A stretch of DNA of 40,326 bases from JBFMFR01 sp040752025 (lineage in GTDB: Bacteria; Chloroflexota; Anaerolineae; Anaerolineales; UBA4823), in contig JBFMFR010000062.1 of assembly GCA_040752025.1 (NCBI GenBank), forward strand, positions 1 through 40,326, given 5' to 3'. Under the pieces are notes generated by a model. The model was not told where the DNA came from, made no database searches, and saw nothing but the letters and a program-made list of their open reading frames with translations. Positions 1 to 8,566 of this stretch are shown here, in pieces. The translations under genes were made by a program, and so were the position numbers. Within the stretch, counting starts at the first letter, position 1; each line of letters opens with the position of its first letter.

Positions 1-64
1 ATGCTCTGGCTGCTCTGCGCACTTTGTTGCTCAATGGCGGCTGGGATTTGTACTGGCATGATCA

Positions 65-241
65 TCAAGTGTTACCTTTAGCCATCCCGGTGAAAACATG
101 ACTATCCCATCGGTTTGGCGCGCTAACCGCTTTTTCGAGGCGTTCGACCACGTGACTCCAGGGCAGAATGCCTTCCAGGGTCTTGGGGATGCCGTAATTA
201 TCGGCGATATAGGGACGGCTGGTTTTTGGAGGTGTGTTCAT
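65..241 (-). pseudogene. truncated PNPOx-family protein (N-terminal remnant)
   Basis: The first ~40 residues read MNTPPKTSRPYIADNYGIP followed by a K-T-x-x-G-x-L-P-W stretch, the usual N-terminus of pyridoxamine 5'-phosphate oxidase-like (PNPOx/F420-type) split-barrel proteins of 130-160 residues. After about residue 43 the similarity stops and the frame closes at residue 58, so the FMN/F420-binding barrel is missing. No continuation is visible in bases 1-64. The start at 241 lies six bases downstream of a minus-strand TATAAT, so any transcript would be nearly leaderless. I call it a remnant made by deletion or recombination. Family assignment rests on the short N-terminal signature only. Confidence 0.55.
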
Positions 242-247
242 AGGTGC

Positions 248-255
248 ATTATAAT
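248..255. promoter_or_regulatory. overlapping divergent -10 elements
   Basis: The palindromic octamer ATTATAAT provides TATAAT on both strands (minus 248-253, plus 250-255), between the truncated PNPOx gene and the small gene starting at 280. A plus-strand TTGGAG at 226-231 sits 18 bases upstream; no good minus -35 is seen. Confidence 0.35.
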
Positions 256-279
256 ACTTGACCAAACAGGCTGAGAAAA

Positions 280-597
280 ATGGAATCGTTATCACCCGAA
301 ATGCAAATGCTTGCGATTCTTGGTGCAACAAGAGCACTTGTCGCTCAATCATTGCATCATGGCTGGCCGGATGAATCCCTAGCTGAGTGCATTGCCGTGC
401 TTGACAAGATGATGACCAGCATCATCAATCCGACGGATTACAGGACCCCAGAATATGCATGCATTCAGTTTGCACCAACGGGCCCAATACAAGAGATTGC
501 TATAGCAAACGGATGGCATGAAGCGTACATGACCTTATCCGGTGAGTTCGACAGATTAGAAAGCATTCTGGGGTTATTTCCTAAAAAAAGCGCCTGA
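280..597 (+). CDS. hypothetical protein, 105 aa
   Basis: I do not recognise this protein. It is short, soluble and apparently mostly helical, with no signal peptide or membrane segment. The N-terminal third (LSPEMQMLAILGATRAL) looks like an amphipathic helix. The DNA is visibly less GC-rich than the neighbouring genes, which fits recently acquired DNA. A weak purine-rich stretch (GAGAAAAA) precedes the ATG, and a possible promoter lies at 226-255. The 3' end overlaps the end of the convergent helical-repeat gene by 17 bases. The coding call rests on an uninterrupted frame with its own upstream -10; it could still be spurious. Confidence 0.5.
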   Translation: MESLSPEMQMLAILGATRALVAQSLHHGWPDESLAECIAVLDKMMTSIINPTDYRTPEYACIQFAPTGPIQEIAIANGWHEAYMTLSGEFDRLESILGLFPKKSA

Positions 598-1342
598 CCT
601 GCGTCTGCTCGAGAAGCTGGAGGAATGGGGCGGCATCCTGGGGGGCCAGGCGCGTCTCGATTTCCTGCGCCAGCCAGCGCAGTTCAGCGTATAAGACCGC
701 TGGAGTCGGGGTGTGGCGCGCCAGGTAACCGGCCAGCCACTCCACGTGGGCGGTGAACATCTGCGGGGCGTCTTGCTCGATGGCATCCTGCAGGTAAGAC
801 AGATGGCAAAGAATCTCCTCCAGGCGCGTGGCTCCCTGGAGCAGGTCAGCGCCTGCCGCAGCGGACTGGGGTGAGCCGGCAGCCATTTTCTCGGTCACCG
901 CCCGGGCGATCGACTGTTCCTGGGCCGCCAGCGCCTGGCAGGCAGGATGCGTGCAGGCCAGGCCGGTGTAGCCCTGGAGCAAGTAAGGCTGGATAGCAGG
1001 CCACTCTGCTGGCAAAGTTTCAGCTATCAGGCGCTGCAAACTATCTAACGTGCGCCGCAGGTGGCGGGTACACATGCCGCGTTTCACCAACACGTTGCGC
1101 AGCCATTGGTAATGCTGCGCCGTAGAGGAATCCAGGTCGAAGCGCAACGCCACGATCAAGTTGTCCAGGTGGTAGTTGGCGTCTTGCTCGGCGTGCATCC
1201 TGCCCAGCGAGCCAAAGCGCACCTGCCAGAAGGCTTCGGCGTACACTTCGTCGAGCAGTTTTTTGACCATCACAGGCCGCGCCTGTTCGAGAGCATCCAG
1301 GGCAGCCTGGCGATTATCATCCGAGAGCATACCGATCACCAT
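581..1342 (-). CDS. all-helical protein with two internal repeats
   Basis: This 253-residue cytosolic protein has no signal peptide or TM segment. Two stretches resemble each other: residues 55-120 (DANYHLDNLIVALRFD, then a QWLRNVL helix) and 177-245 (ILCHLSYLQDAIEQDAP, then an EWLAGYL helix). Each has the pattern H-L-x-x-L-x-x-A-[IL], ~12 residues, then W-L-x-x-x-L. From memory this resembles the helical module found N-terminal to B12-binding domains in some bacterial regulators; no B12-binding motif is present. The start overlaps the stop of the upstream MFS gene by seven bases (ATGGTGA), implying translational coupling. An alternative start is the ATG at 1330. Function is unknown; context suggests a role with the exporter and the ChrB-like protein. 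Confidence 0.75.
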   Translation of the reverse strand: MVIGMLSDDNRQAALDALEQARPVMVKKLLDEVYAEAFWQVRFGSLGRMHAEQDANYHLDNLIVALRFDLDSSTAQHYQWLRNVLVKRGMCTRHLRRTLDSLQRLIAETLPAEWPAIQPYLLQGYTGLACTHPACQALAAQEQSIARAVTEKMAAGSPQSAAAGADLLQGATRLEEILCHLSYLQDAIEQDAPQMFTAHVEWLAGYLARHTPTPAVLYAELRWLAQEIETRLAPQDAAPFLQLLEQTQVRRFF

Positions 1343-2574
1343 CCTTGTTCCTCGGGCGGCTTGAGCTTTCGAAATTCACGATATAGTAACAGATCGTAGA
1401 TGATCTTCATGCCCCCAGATAAAAAGAACGGCGCGCTGAGAAGCGCAGGAACGCTCAGGAATACACCTGTCAGTGTGGGCGAGATGGCCGCACCCACAGA
1501 ACGGGCAATGCTGGTTACACCCATCGCGGCGGAACGCTCGTCATGGTCGACCACCGCCATGGTATACGATTGGCGCGTGGGAACATCCATCTGCGAGATA
1601 CTGAAGCGCAGCAAGAGCACGAAAATCGCCAGCGACAGGGAGGGCATCAGCGGCACCAGCATCAACAGGATATTCGAGGGGATGTGGGTAAAGACCATGG
1701 TGTTGATCAACCCGATTTTCTTCGCCAGGCGGCCTGCCAGCAAAGCCGATATCCCCGCCAGGATGTTGGCGCCGAAGAAGATACTGCCAATTACGCCGGC
1801 TTCGACGCCAAAACGCAGGTGAAACCAGTAAGCCACCATGCTCTGCACAATCAACCCTCCCGCAAAAGCGTCCACGGCAAACAAGGAACTCAATTGAAAC
1901 ACTACTTTACGAGAACGATGCAAACCGAATCTTCTTTTTATCGCATTCTGAAGCAAGTTTTCAGGCACCTCAATGGCCGCGGAGAGGCGCAAAAACAATA
2001 TCACCAACGCAACGCCGCCCAGGGCGTAACCCATCAGTACAGCCCGGTAGGAATCGAAGGCCGGAACCCCAACGCCCTGCAAAGCCTGCGAAAGCCAGCC
2101 GCCTGCCAGCGCCCCAGCGGCCGTGGCAAATGACCCAGACAGGTTGTACCAGGCAAAAACCTGGGTGCGCCGCTGGTCGGGGATGAGCTGCGCCAGGCTG
2201 GCCTGTTCCACAGATAGAAATGGGCCGATCTCGTTCCCGCTCGGGCTGATCACACCGATGATGGCGGCAACCATTAACAGGATTGGAATCTTCGTCAGGA
2301 TGAAGGCTGCACCGGCGCCGATCATCAACACAGCGCCCATCAGCAATGTGCACTTCCGGCCAAACCGGTCGGCGGAGGTGGTCAGCCAGAGAGTGATCCC
2401 CGCATCGCCTACCAGAGTCAGCGTAAAGAGCAGCCCAATCTGTTTCTCGCTCAAGCCTGCCTGCGCCAGGTACAAGGCAAGCACGACAGATAAAAAGCCG
2501 TAACAGAACAGGCGCACGATGCGCGTAGCAAAGAGCAAACCTGTATCGATTTTGGAAAGGGGCAGCCGGTCCAT
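1336..2574 (-). CDS. MFS transporter (probable exporter)
   Basis: This 412-residue integral membrane protein has about 12 hydrophobic segments, as expected for the major facilitator superfamily. The loop after TM2 reads SADRFGRKCTLL, the classical motif A (D-R-x-G-R-[RK]); a weaker repeat, AGRLAKKIGLIN, lies in the second half. The start at 2574 is chosen because the longer reading frame would overlap the ChrB-like gene by ~180 bases, and hydrophobicity begins only after MDRLPLSKIDTG. An AGGAGC lies within the end of the upstream gene. It sits 13 bases downstream of the ChrB-like gene and is coupled to the helical-repeat gene. ChrB-like proteins often neighbour chromate exporters, and no chrA is visible, so an MFS oxyanion exporter is a reasonable guess. 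The substrate cannot be read from the sequence. Confidence 0.85.
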   Translation of the reverse strand: MDRLPLSKIDTGLLFATRIVRLFCYGFLSVVLALYLAQAGLSEKQIGLLFTLTLVGDAGITLWLTTSADRFGRKCTLLMGAVLMIGAGAAFILTKIPILLMVAAIIGVISPSGNEIGPFLSVEQASLAQLIPDQRRTQVFAWYNLSGSFATAAGALAGGWLSQALQGVGVPAFDSYRAVLMGYALGGVALVILFLRLSAAIEVPENLLQNAIKRRFGLHRSRKVVFQLSSLFAVDAFAGGLIVQSMVAYWFHLRFGVEAGVIGSIFFGANILAGISALLAGRLAKKIGLINTMVFTHIPSNILLMLVPLMPSLSLAIFVLLLRFSISQMDVPTRQSYTMAVVDHDERSAAMGVTSIARSVGAAISPTLTGVFLSVPALLSAPFFLSGGMKIIYDLLLYREFRKLKPPEEQGW

Positions 2575-2587
2575 CGCCAATCTATTT

Positions 2588-3025
2588 TCACTTGCTCCTG
2601 GCCACATCCAGGCGGCACCAGGCATACAACGCATCGTAAACATCGAACTGGTGAGCAAGGTTTTCCTCATCCTCCGGGAAGCGCAGGCTGAATCCGCTGG
2701 CGATGGCTTCCAGACCGCGGGCGATGGGCTCTTTGTCGATATCTTCGGCAACGTCTGCCCCATGAACGATCTTTGCCAGGCGCAGCAATCCCGGTTCTTT
2801 CAATCCGTATTTCAAGATGATAGACTCGAACGAGCAGCGCCCATCATGATGGCCCAATTCCACACCGGGTGCGTCGAACGGGATTGCACCAGTCTCCCTG
2901 GCAACCTGCTCGATCTGGCTGGCGGGAACGAACAAGAACTCGGCTTCATTGTCGATGAAACGCGTAATCAGCCATGGACAGGCAACGCGATCTACATGCA
3001 CGTGCGAACGAGTAACCCATTTCAT
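2588..3025 (-). CDS. ChrB C-terminal domain-like protein (chromate resistance family)
   Basis: The 145-residue protein matches the C-terminal ChrB family. It opens with KWVTRSHVHVDRVACPWLI, followed by RFIDNEAEFLFVP, the GVELGHHDGRCSF segment and a C-terminal YDALYAWCRLD. The conserved H-V-D-R-[IVA]-A-C-P-W-L core and the G-H-H element, with its Cys and His residues, are visible. Only the C-terminal half of full-length ChrB (~310 aa) is present, and such stand-alone forms are common. In the family the domain is tied to chromate-responsive regulation of an exporter. The ATG at 3025 has AGGAGG six bases upstream, so I prefer it to the longer start at 3067. First gene of the minus-strand cluster with the MFS transporter. 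A chromate role is family knowledge, not shown here. Confidence 0.85.
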   Translation of the reverse strand: MKWVTRSHVHVDRVACPWLITRFIDNEAEFLFVPASQIEQVARETGAIPFDAPGVELGHHDGRCSFESIILKYGLKEPGLLRLAKIVHGADVAEDIDKEPIARGLEAIASGFSLRFPEDEENLAHQFDVYDALYAWCRLDVARSK

Positions 3026-3226
3026 AGCAGCCTCCTGACATTTTAACCCAAATAGAATATGGTTCAACCCTGCTCAAAAGCAGCGGGGAAAAGGTCCCGA
3101 TATCGAATGGCGCAGACATTATAGCGCTATTCTACGCGGTATGAGAAACCGGGTTTTCGCCGCCCGGGCGAAGGAACTGTGCAAATCCGGCGCAAATTCT
3201 GCGGGCAGTTCGCGCAAATCAAAAAC

Positions 3227-3257
3227 TTGGTTTCTTTATCCACTTATCGATTATAAT
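3227..3257 (+). promoter_or_regulatory. candidate promoter for the 7TM histidine kinase operon
   Basis: TTGGTT at 3227-3232 and a perfect TATAAT at 3252-3257 are separated by 19 bases, slightly long. The first kinase starts 51 bases downstream. The same 282-base divergent gap also contains a minus-strand TATAAT at 3118-3123, which could serve the ChrB-like cluster; its -35 is poor. Confidence 0.45.
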
Positions 3258-3307
3258 TAATTCACTACGGCTGCAATTACATTCAGCAGTCCGACTTGAG
3301 TGGCGGG

Positions 3308-5074
3308 ATGAACTGGCAGACGATTATCGTTATCCTGGCTTTATGCTTATCCACTGCCGTGGGGGTAGGATTGTTTTTGCTTGTCTGGCGCCGGCGCCAG
3401 GCGGCTGGAGCGCTGCCTTTTGCCGCCCTGGCAGCCGCCCTGGCAGAATGGTCGCTCACTTATGCCCTGGAAATCGGCGTCAGGAGCGCAGCCACCAAGC
3501 TGCTGATGGCGCAATTTCAATACATTGGCATCGCCCTGATTCCGGTGATGTGGTTTCTATTCGCGCAGGGCTATCTGCGCCACGAAACCTGGCTGCAGCG
3601 GCGGCGCGTGGCGGCCTTACTGGTAGTGCCTGCGATCACCATCCTGATGGCTTTCACCAACGCCTCCCATCACCTGCTTTGGGCGAAGATCGAGCTGAGC
3701 ACGGATGGTCCGCTGCGGGTGATGGGCACCTCTTACGGCAACTGGTGGCTGATCCACCTGGTTTACTCTTATTCATTGTTGCTGTGGGGCGCGGTAATCA
3801 TCTTCCAGGGGATACGCAGCTTTTCCAGAGTATACCGATGGCAGTTCTTCCTGCTGCTCTTCGGTTTGCTGCTGCCCTGGCTGGTCAACGGATTGTACGT
3901 GACGCGCCTGAGCCCGATCCCACAGCTCGACCTGAGTCCCTTCTCTTTTGCGTTGAGCTTCCTGATCCTGTGGCTGGGCATCTTCCAGTATCACCTGTTC
4001 GACCTGCTGCCTGTCACGCGTTCGGCGATCATCGAACGGCTGAACGCGGCTGCTTTCATCCTGGACATGAAGGATCGCGTGGTCGATATCAACCGCGCCA
4101 TCCGAGAAAACTTTACCCCCGAGGGCAGCCAGGTTTTCGGCGAACCAGTCAACGAGGTTTTCGAGTGGTGGGGAACATTGGAGACACAGCACACCAAGGC
4201 CATCCAGACTCAGCACGAGATCGCCCTGCGGCAGGATGGCATGAAGCGCACGTACAGCTTGCAGATCACACCGGTCTGGGACCAGGCACAGCAATTGACC
4301 GGGCGCTTGGTGATCCTGCGGGATATCACCTCGGCGCGATTAGCGGAAGAAGCCCTGGCGCTGGCGCAGGTAAAAACTGAATTCCTGGCCAAGGTGGGCC
4401 ATGAACTGCGCACGCCGCTCACCAGCCTGCTGGGCCTGACTGAAATGCTAGAACATGGCGTGTACGGCCCCTTGACACAGAATCAACGCGGCGCAGTAGG
4501 CACGCTCTTCGACAGCACGCAACGGTTGATCCGCCTGGTAAGCGATCTGCTGGAGCAGGCCCGTCTGGAGCGCGGCAGTTTCCAATTGGAGATCGTCGAC
4601 TTCCGCATAGCTGACCTGACTGACAGGCTGGTAAAAAGCCTGGAACCCAGCGCACGCATCAAGGGGTTAAACCTGGAGATCGAAATCGATCCGGGAATGC
4701 CGGCTGAACAGCGAGGAGACCCGCTGCGCGTTTACCAGATCCTGTCGAACCTGGTGGAAAACGCCATCAAATACACCCAAAAAGGTAAAATCAGCGTGAG
4801 GATTTTCTGTCCTAACGAAACTCACTACACATTACAGGTATCGGATACAGGGATCGGCATCCCGAAAGAGGCCCTGGCGTTGATCTTCGATCCATTCCAA
4901 CAGGCGAAGTTTGCCTCGGAGTTCGAACGCAGCGGTTTTGGGTTAGGGTTGTCTATCGTCAAACAGCTTGCCATGTTAATGCATGGTAGAGTTGATGTAG
5001 AAAGCGAACCAGGGGCTGGAAGCAGATTTGAAGTTACCCTACCAATCGAGCCAGAGTGGGAGGCGCATCCATGA
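3308..5074 (+). CDS. 7TM-PAS sensor histidine kinase (copy 1)
   Basis: The 588-residue protein has seven hydrophobic segments in residues ~6-235 (7TM histidine-kinase sensor type). A PAS-like domain follows at ~243-345, ending in the typical LVILRDITSARLAEEA exit helix. The HisKA domain has the phospho-acceptor H365 in GHELRTPLTSLLG. The HATPase domain (~468-585) shows the N box (NLVENAIKYT), G1 (DTGIGIP) and G2 (GFGLGLSIVK). All catalytic motifs are intact. The ATG at 3308 is preferred over a TTG at 3296 because the downstream paralogue begins with the same MNWQTI. Its stop overlaps the receiver gene start (ATGA), so the receiver is the likely partner. The ligand is unknown. It is a close paralogue of the kinase at 5453-7219. 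Confidence 0.93.
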   Translation: MNWQTIIVILALCLSTAVGVGLFLLVWRRRQAAGALPFAALAAALAEWSLTYALEIGVRSAATKLLMAQFQYIGIALIPVMWFLFAQGYLRHETWLQRRRVAALLVVPAITILMAFTNASHHLLWAKIELSTDGPLRVMGTSYGNWWLIHLVYSYSLLLWGAVIIFQGIRSFSRVYRWQFFLLLFGLLLPWLVNGLYVTRLSPIPQLDLSPFSFALSFLILWLGIFQYHLFDLLPVTRSAIIERLNAAAFILDMKDRVVDINRAIRENFTPEGSQVFGEPVNEVFEWWGTLETQHTKAIQTQHEIALRQDGMKRTYSLQITPVWDQAQQLTGRLVILRDITSARLAEEALALAQVKTEFLAKVGHELRTPLTSLLGLTEMLEHGVYGPLTQNQRGAVGTLFDSTQRLIRLVSDLLEQARLERGSFQLEIVDFRIADLTDRLVKSLEPSARIKGLNLEIEIDPGMPAEQRGDPLRVYQILSNLVENAIKYTQKGKISVRIFCPNETHYTLQVSDTGIGIPKEALALIFDPFQQAKFASEFERSGFGLGLSIVKQLAMLMHGRVDVESEPGAGSRFEVTLPIEPEWEAHP

Positions 5075-5433
5075 ATCTACCCTTAGCATTTATCATCGAA
5101 GACGATGTTGTAATTTCCGAAATCTTCAGCAGAGCCTTGCAAGAAGCCGGTTTTCGAACTGTCGCCATCCTGGATGGCGCCCTGGCTGCAGAGCGGCTGG
5201 CCCAAGAAATCCCAGAAATGGTGGTGCTGGATCTGCACCTGCCCAATGTCTCCGGTAAAGACATCCTCAAAGCCATCCGAAACGATACGCGCCTGTCTAA
5301 AACGCGGGTGATCATCGTCAGCGCAGACGCATTTCAATCGGAGTACCTGGGCGAACAGGTCGATCTGGTGTTAATCAAACCCGTCGGCTTTAACCAATTG
5401 CGCGAGATGGCCTCTCGCCTCAAGAACGCCTGA
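5071..5433 (+). CDS. stand-alone response regulator receiver
   Basis: The 120-residue protein is a single CheY-like receiver with no output domain. The acidic pocket E10-D11-D12, phospho-acceptor D54 (VVLDLHLP), the conserved Ser (IIVSADA) and the Lys of LIKP are all present. Translation is coupled to the upstream kinase by an ATGA overlap, and the paralogous second kinase starts 19 bases after its stop. It therefore probably accepts phosphate from one or both kinases and acts through protein-protein contacts or as a phosphate shuttle. The shared position between two near-identical kinases suggests signal integration. The downstream target is not visible. Confidence 0.92.
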   Translation: MNLPLAFIIEDDVVISEIFSRALQEAGFRTVAILDGALAAERLAQEIPEMVVLDLHLPNVSGKDILKAIRNDTRLSKTRVIIVSADAFQSEYLGEQVDLVLIKPVGFNQLREMASRLKNA

Positions 5434-5452
5434 ACTGCACGCACAAATTGGG

Positions 5453-7219
5453 ATGAACTGGCAAACGATCGCTGTTATTCTGACCTTATTGCTCTCTACA
5501 TCGGTAGGAGTGATATTGACTTTGCTCGTCTGGCGCCGACGCGAGGCGCCTGGGGCCGTGCCCTTCGCGGCGTTGACGGCGGCCCTGGCAGAATGGTCAT
5601 TCTTTTACGCCCTGGAAATTGGCTCACAAAGCCTGGACGTCAAGCTGGTTTGGGCGCACTTCCAATACATGGGCATTGCTGCAATTCCTGTGGCATGGTT
5701 CCTGTTCGCGCAAGGCTATCTGCGCCATGAAAACTGGCTGCGGCCGAAACGCGTCATGGCACTATCCATTATCCCAATCATTACTTCCGGGCTGGTGTTT
5801 TTCCATCGCTACCACACCTGGTACTGGGCCACAGTTTTTTTGAACGATGATGGCCCGCTGCGCGTGGTGGGGACAACGTATGGCCCCTGGTTCATGCTTT
5901 TCCTGGTTTATTCGTACTTACTGCTGCTATGGGGAGCCATTACCATCTTTCAAGGGACACGCGGCTTTTCGAGGATCTATCGCTGGCAGTTCCTGGCGCT
6001 GCTGGTCGGGTTACTGCTGCCCTGGCTGGCGAATGGCCTGTACCTGATGCGCATCAGCCCGATTCCCCAACTAGACCTGGGCCCCTTTGCTTTCACTATA
6101 AGCTGCGTGATCATCTGGCAGGCCATTTTTCATTACCGCTTGTTTGATCTGCTACCGATTACACGTTCAGCGGTTATCGAGCGACTGAATGCGGCGGCCC
6201 TGATCCTGGATACGAAAGATCGAGTGGTAGATATCAATCTGACGATGCGAGAGGCCTTCACCAAAGATGATGATCTGATTTACGGGAGGGCGGTGAACGA
6301 TGTTTTCGATTGGTGGAAGCAATTAGAAGAACAGCACGCACAGGCGATTGAGACCCAGCACGAAATCGTCCTGCGCCAGGATAGCATGAAACGCACCTTT
6401 AGCATGCAGATCACGCCAATTTGGAACCAGACGCAGCAAATGACCGGACGCCTGGTGATCTTGCGCGACATCACCTCAGCGCGGCTGGCTGAAGAGGCCC
6501 TGGCCCTGGCGCAGGTCAGATCCGAATTCCTGTCCAGGGTAGGCCACGAGCTGCGCACGCCACTCACCAGCCTGTTGGGTCTGACAGAGATGCTGGAAAA
6601 CGGCGTGTACGACCCCCTGAACGAAGAGCAGCACGAGGCAGTTGGCATGCTCAAAGGCAGCACACAGCAGATGATCCGCCTGGTGAACGATCTCTTGGAA
6701 CAAGCGCGCGTGGAGCGCAGCACTTTCCAACTGGAGATCGTTGAATTCCGGATGAAGGACCTGATGGAGCGATTGGTGAAAAGCCTGGAAGCCAGCGCCC
6801 ACGTGAAAGGCCTGGCCCTGGAGGTTGAAATCGATCCGAAACTGCCGGCCACGCAGCGTGGCGACCCGCTGCGCATCTACCAAATCCTATCTAATCTGGT
6901 TGAGAACGCCATCAAATATACGGTGCAGGGCAAAGTAAGCCTGCGCGTGTTCTGCCTGGATGAAACACATTTCGCCATGCAAGTATCCGACACAGGAATC
7001 GGCATTCCCAAAGAAGCACAAGCGCTGATCTTCAACCCATTCCAACAGGCAAGATATGCTTCGCAGCTCGAACGCAGCGGTTTCGGCCTGGGGCTGTCGA
7101 TTGTGAAACAATTGGCGACGCTGATGCGCGGCGAGGTGAGCCTGGCAAGCGAAACCGGTAGGGGCAGCACTTTCACAATTACGCTGCCGGTCGAGCCATC
7201 CTGGGAAGAAGCTTCATAA
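5453..7219 (+). CDS. 7TM-PAS sensor histidine kinase (copy 2)
   Basis: It has the same length (588 aa) and architecture as copy 1: seven TM segments (~6-235), a PAS-like domain, HisKA with H365 in GHELRTPLTSLLG, and a HATPase domain with N, G1 and G2 boxes. The two proteins align without major gaps and are very similar throughout. Most differences lie in the 7TM sensor and the PAS loop (for example TPEGSQVFGEP versus TKDDDLIYGRA), so ligand preference may have diverged while the kinase core is kept. It follows the receiver gene by 19 bases and closes the three-gene operon. The next gene is convergent, only 38 bases away. Confidence 0.93.
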   Translation: MNWQTIAVILTLLLSTSVGVILTLLVWRRREAPGAVPFAALTAALAEWSFFYALEIGSQSLDVKLVWAHFQYMGIAAIPVAWFLFAQGYLRHENWLRPKRVMALSIIPIITSGLVFFHRYHTWYWATVFLNDDGPLRVVGTTYGPWFMLFLVYSYLLLLWGAITIFQGTRGFSRIYRWQFLALLVGLLLPWLANGLYLMRISPIPQLDLGPFAFTISCVIIWQAIFHYRLFDLLPITRSAVIERLNAAALILDTKDRVVDINLTMREAFTKDDDLIYGRAVNDVFDWWKQLEEQHAQAIETQHEIVLRQDSMKRTFSMQITPIWNQTQQMTGRLVILRDITSARLAEEALALAQVRSEFLSRVGHELRTPLTSLLGLTEMLENGVYDPLNEEQHEAVGMLKGSTQQMIRLVNDLLEQARVERSTFQLEIVEFRMKDLMERLVKSLEASAHVKGLALEVEIDPKLPATQRGDPLRIYQILSNLVENAIKYTVQGKVSLRVFCLDETHFAMQVSDTGIGIPKEAQALIFNPFQQARYASQLERSGFGLGLSIVKQLATLMRGEVSLASETGRGSTFTITLPVEPSWEEAS

Positions 7220-7257
7220 AGCCAACGAGCTTACTCGCCGAGAGAGACAGCCGCGCC

Positions 7258-8445
7258 TCAACCGACTTCTTCAATCTCTACAAACAAACCTGCTCGTTGG
7301 TCCTCAATTGCCTGCTGGTATACCCCAAGTAGTTTGCCCGCCTGCCGGTGGATTTCATATTCCTGGGCAGTGTCCAACGCCGCCAGCCGAAGGCGCTGGT
7401 ATAACTCGTCATCATCCAGCAGCCTGCCCATCGCCACAGCCAGGGCCTGCGGGCGGGAGTCCACCAGCAAGCCTTGCTTGCCATCTTCGACAATGTCACG
7501 GGTACCACTGGCGTTTACCGCCGCCACTGGCAAACCCGCCGCCAGGGCTTCGAGGGTCACCAGGCCCTGGGCCTCGACCAGGGAGGCAAAAGCAAAAATA
7601 TCGGCTGCCTTCAAGTAGACCGGCACTTGATCCAAAGGCAACTTGCCGGTAAAAGTAACCCGGCCAGCGATGTGCAATTCTTCCGACAGCGCCTGGAGTT
7701 TCTTGCGCTCGGGCCCATCTCCAATCAGCACCAGGCGCAAATCGGGATGGCTGGCGTAAGCCAGGGCGAACGCATGCAACAGGGCTGACCAGTTCTTCTC
7801 AAGCGCCAGGCGCCCAACCGATATAACGACTCTATCTTCCTGCCAGCCCCGGCGGGCGCGCAGCGACCGTCCATCTGCAACCCGGAAGGGCTGCAGGTCG
7901 ATCCCGGTTGGGATTACGGTGTAACGGTTCTGCAAACCCAGGTCCCGAGCCAGAATGTCGCGCATACTGGGGGAAGGAATAATGACATGCTGGCATTTAC
8001 GCATGAAATCGCGCAACCAATCCGCGACCATTCCTTTCAGAAATCGTTGGATCACATCTTGCGTCAGGGGAACGTACTGCGTATATTCGGAGTAGTGAGA
8101 GTGAAAAGTGAACACCAGGGGGAGATCGAGTTCCTCCGCTTTGCTGGCCGCGGTCTGCCCCAATAAAACCGGGTGATGGGCGTGGATCACCTGGGGCTTG
8201 AGCACAGGTAGAACCTGGTCGATGAACGGAGATACCGGGATGGTAGCAGGGATATCCCCGGGGAGAGGCAGGGGCAGGCTAGGATAACGGAAGATAAAAG
8301 GCTCTTCATCCTCGAAATCCGCTTCGTGGGTAAAAATGAAAACATTGTGCCCCAGGTCAGCGAGCGCCCGGCGATAGCTGTGCACCGAACGGACCACGCC
8401 GCTGACTACTGGCAGGTAAGAATTTGTAAAGAAGGCGATGTTCAT
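7258..8445 (-). CDS. GT4-type glycosyltransferase
   Basis: The 395-residue protein is a GT-B fold family 4 glycosyltransferase. The N-terminal Rossmann half starts MNIAFFTNSYLPVVSGVV, the donor-side entry of many GT4 enzymes. A central VIHAHHPVLLG and ISVGRLALEKN precede the C-terminal EAQGLVTLEALAAGLPV, the E-x7-E nucleotide-sugar motif. The overall pattern resembles alpha-glucosyl-diacylglycerol synthases and relatives, so a membrane glycolipid or polysaccharide role is plausible, but the acceptor cannot be read from sequence. The start at 8445 fits the family N-terminus and has AGGG nearby; a longer start at 8493 adds residues with no family match. It diverges from the M28 peptidase gene. 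Confidence 0.9.
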   Translation of the reverse strand: MNIAFFTNSYLPVVSGVVRSVHSYRRALADLGHNVFIFTHEADFEDEEPFIFRYPSLPLPLPGDIPATIPVSPFIDQVLPVLKPQVIHAHHPVLLGQTAASKAEELDLPLVFTFHSHYSEYTQYVPLTQDVIQRFLKGMVADWLRDFMRKCQHVIIPSPSMRDILARDLGLQNRYTVIPTGIDLQPFRVADGRSLRARRGWQEDRVVISVGRLALEKNWSALLHAFALAYASHPDLRLVLIGDGPERKKLQALSEELHIAGRVTFTGKLPLDQVPVYLKAADIFAFASLVEAQGLVTLEALAAGLPVAAVNASGTRDIVEDGKQGLLVDSRPQALAVAMGRLLDDDELYQRLRLAALDTAQEYEIHRQAGKLLGVYQQAIEDQRAGLFVEIEEVG

Positions 8446-8493
8446 ACAAGCCCTGATCACCATCCCAGGCAAGGGTCGTGAGATAAAGAGCAA

Positions 8494-8521
8494 TTGACAA
8501 CGCAGTGGAAATGAGTATGAT
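8494..8521 (+). promoter_or_regulatory. promoter of the M28 peptidase gene
   Basis: A perfect TTGACA at 8494-8499 and TATGAT at 8516-8521, with a 16-base spacer, lie 45 bases upstream of the GTG start at 8567. Confidence 0.6.
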
Positions 8522-8566
8522 AATCATATCACACCACCCCGGATATGCTCCACAGGAATTACTGCC

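Noticed and set aside
2575..2763. N-terminal extension of the MFS transporter
   Set aside because: It lies antiparallel in frame to nothing known and overlaps the ChrB-like gene; its residues are not membrane-like, whereas the ATG at 2574 fits the family.
7220..7257. terminator between the convergent kinase and glycosyltransferase genes
   Set aside because: No convincing stem with a T-run in the 38-base gap.
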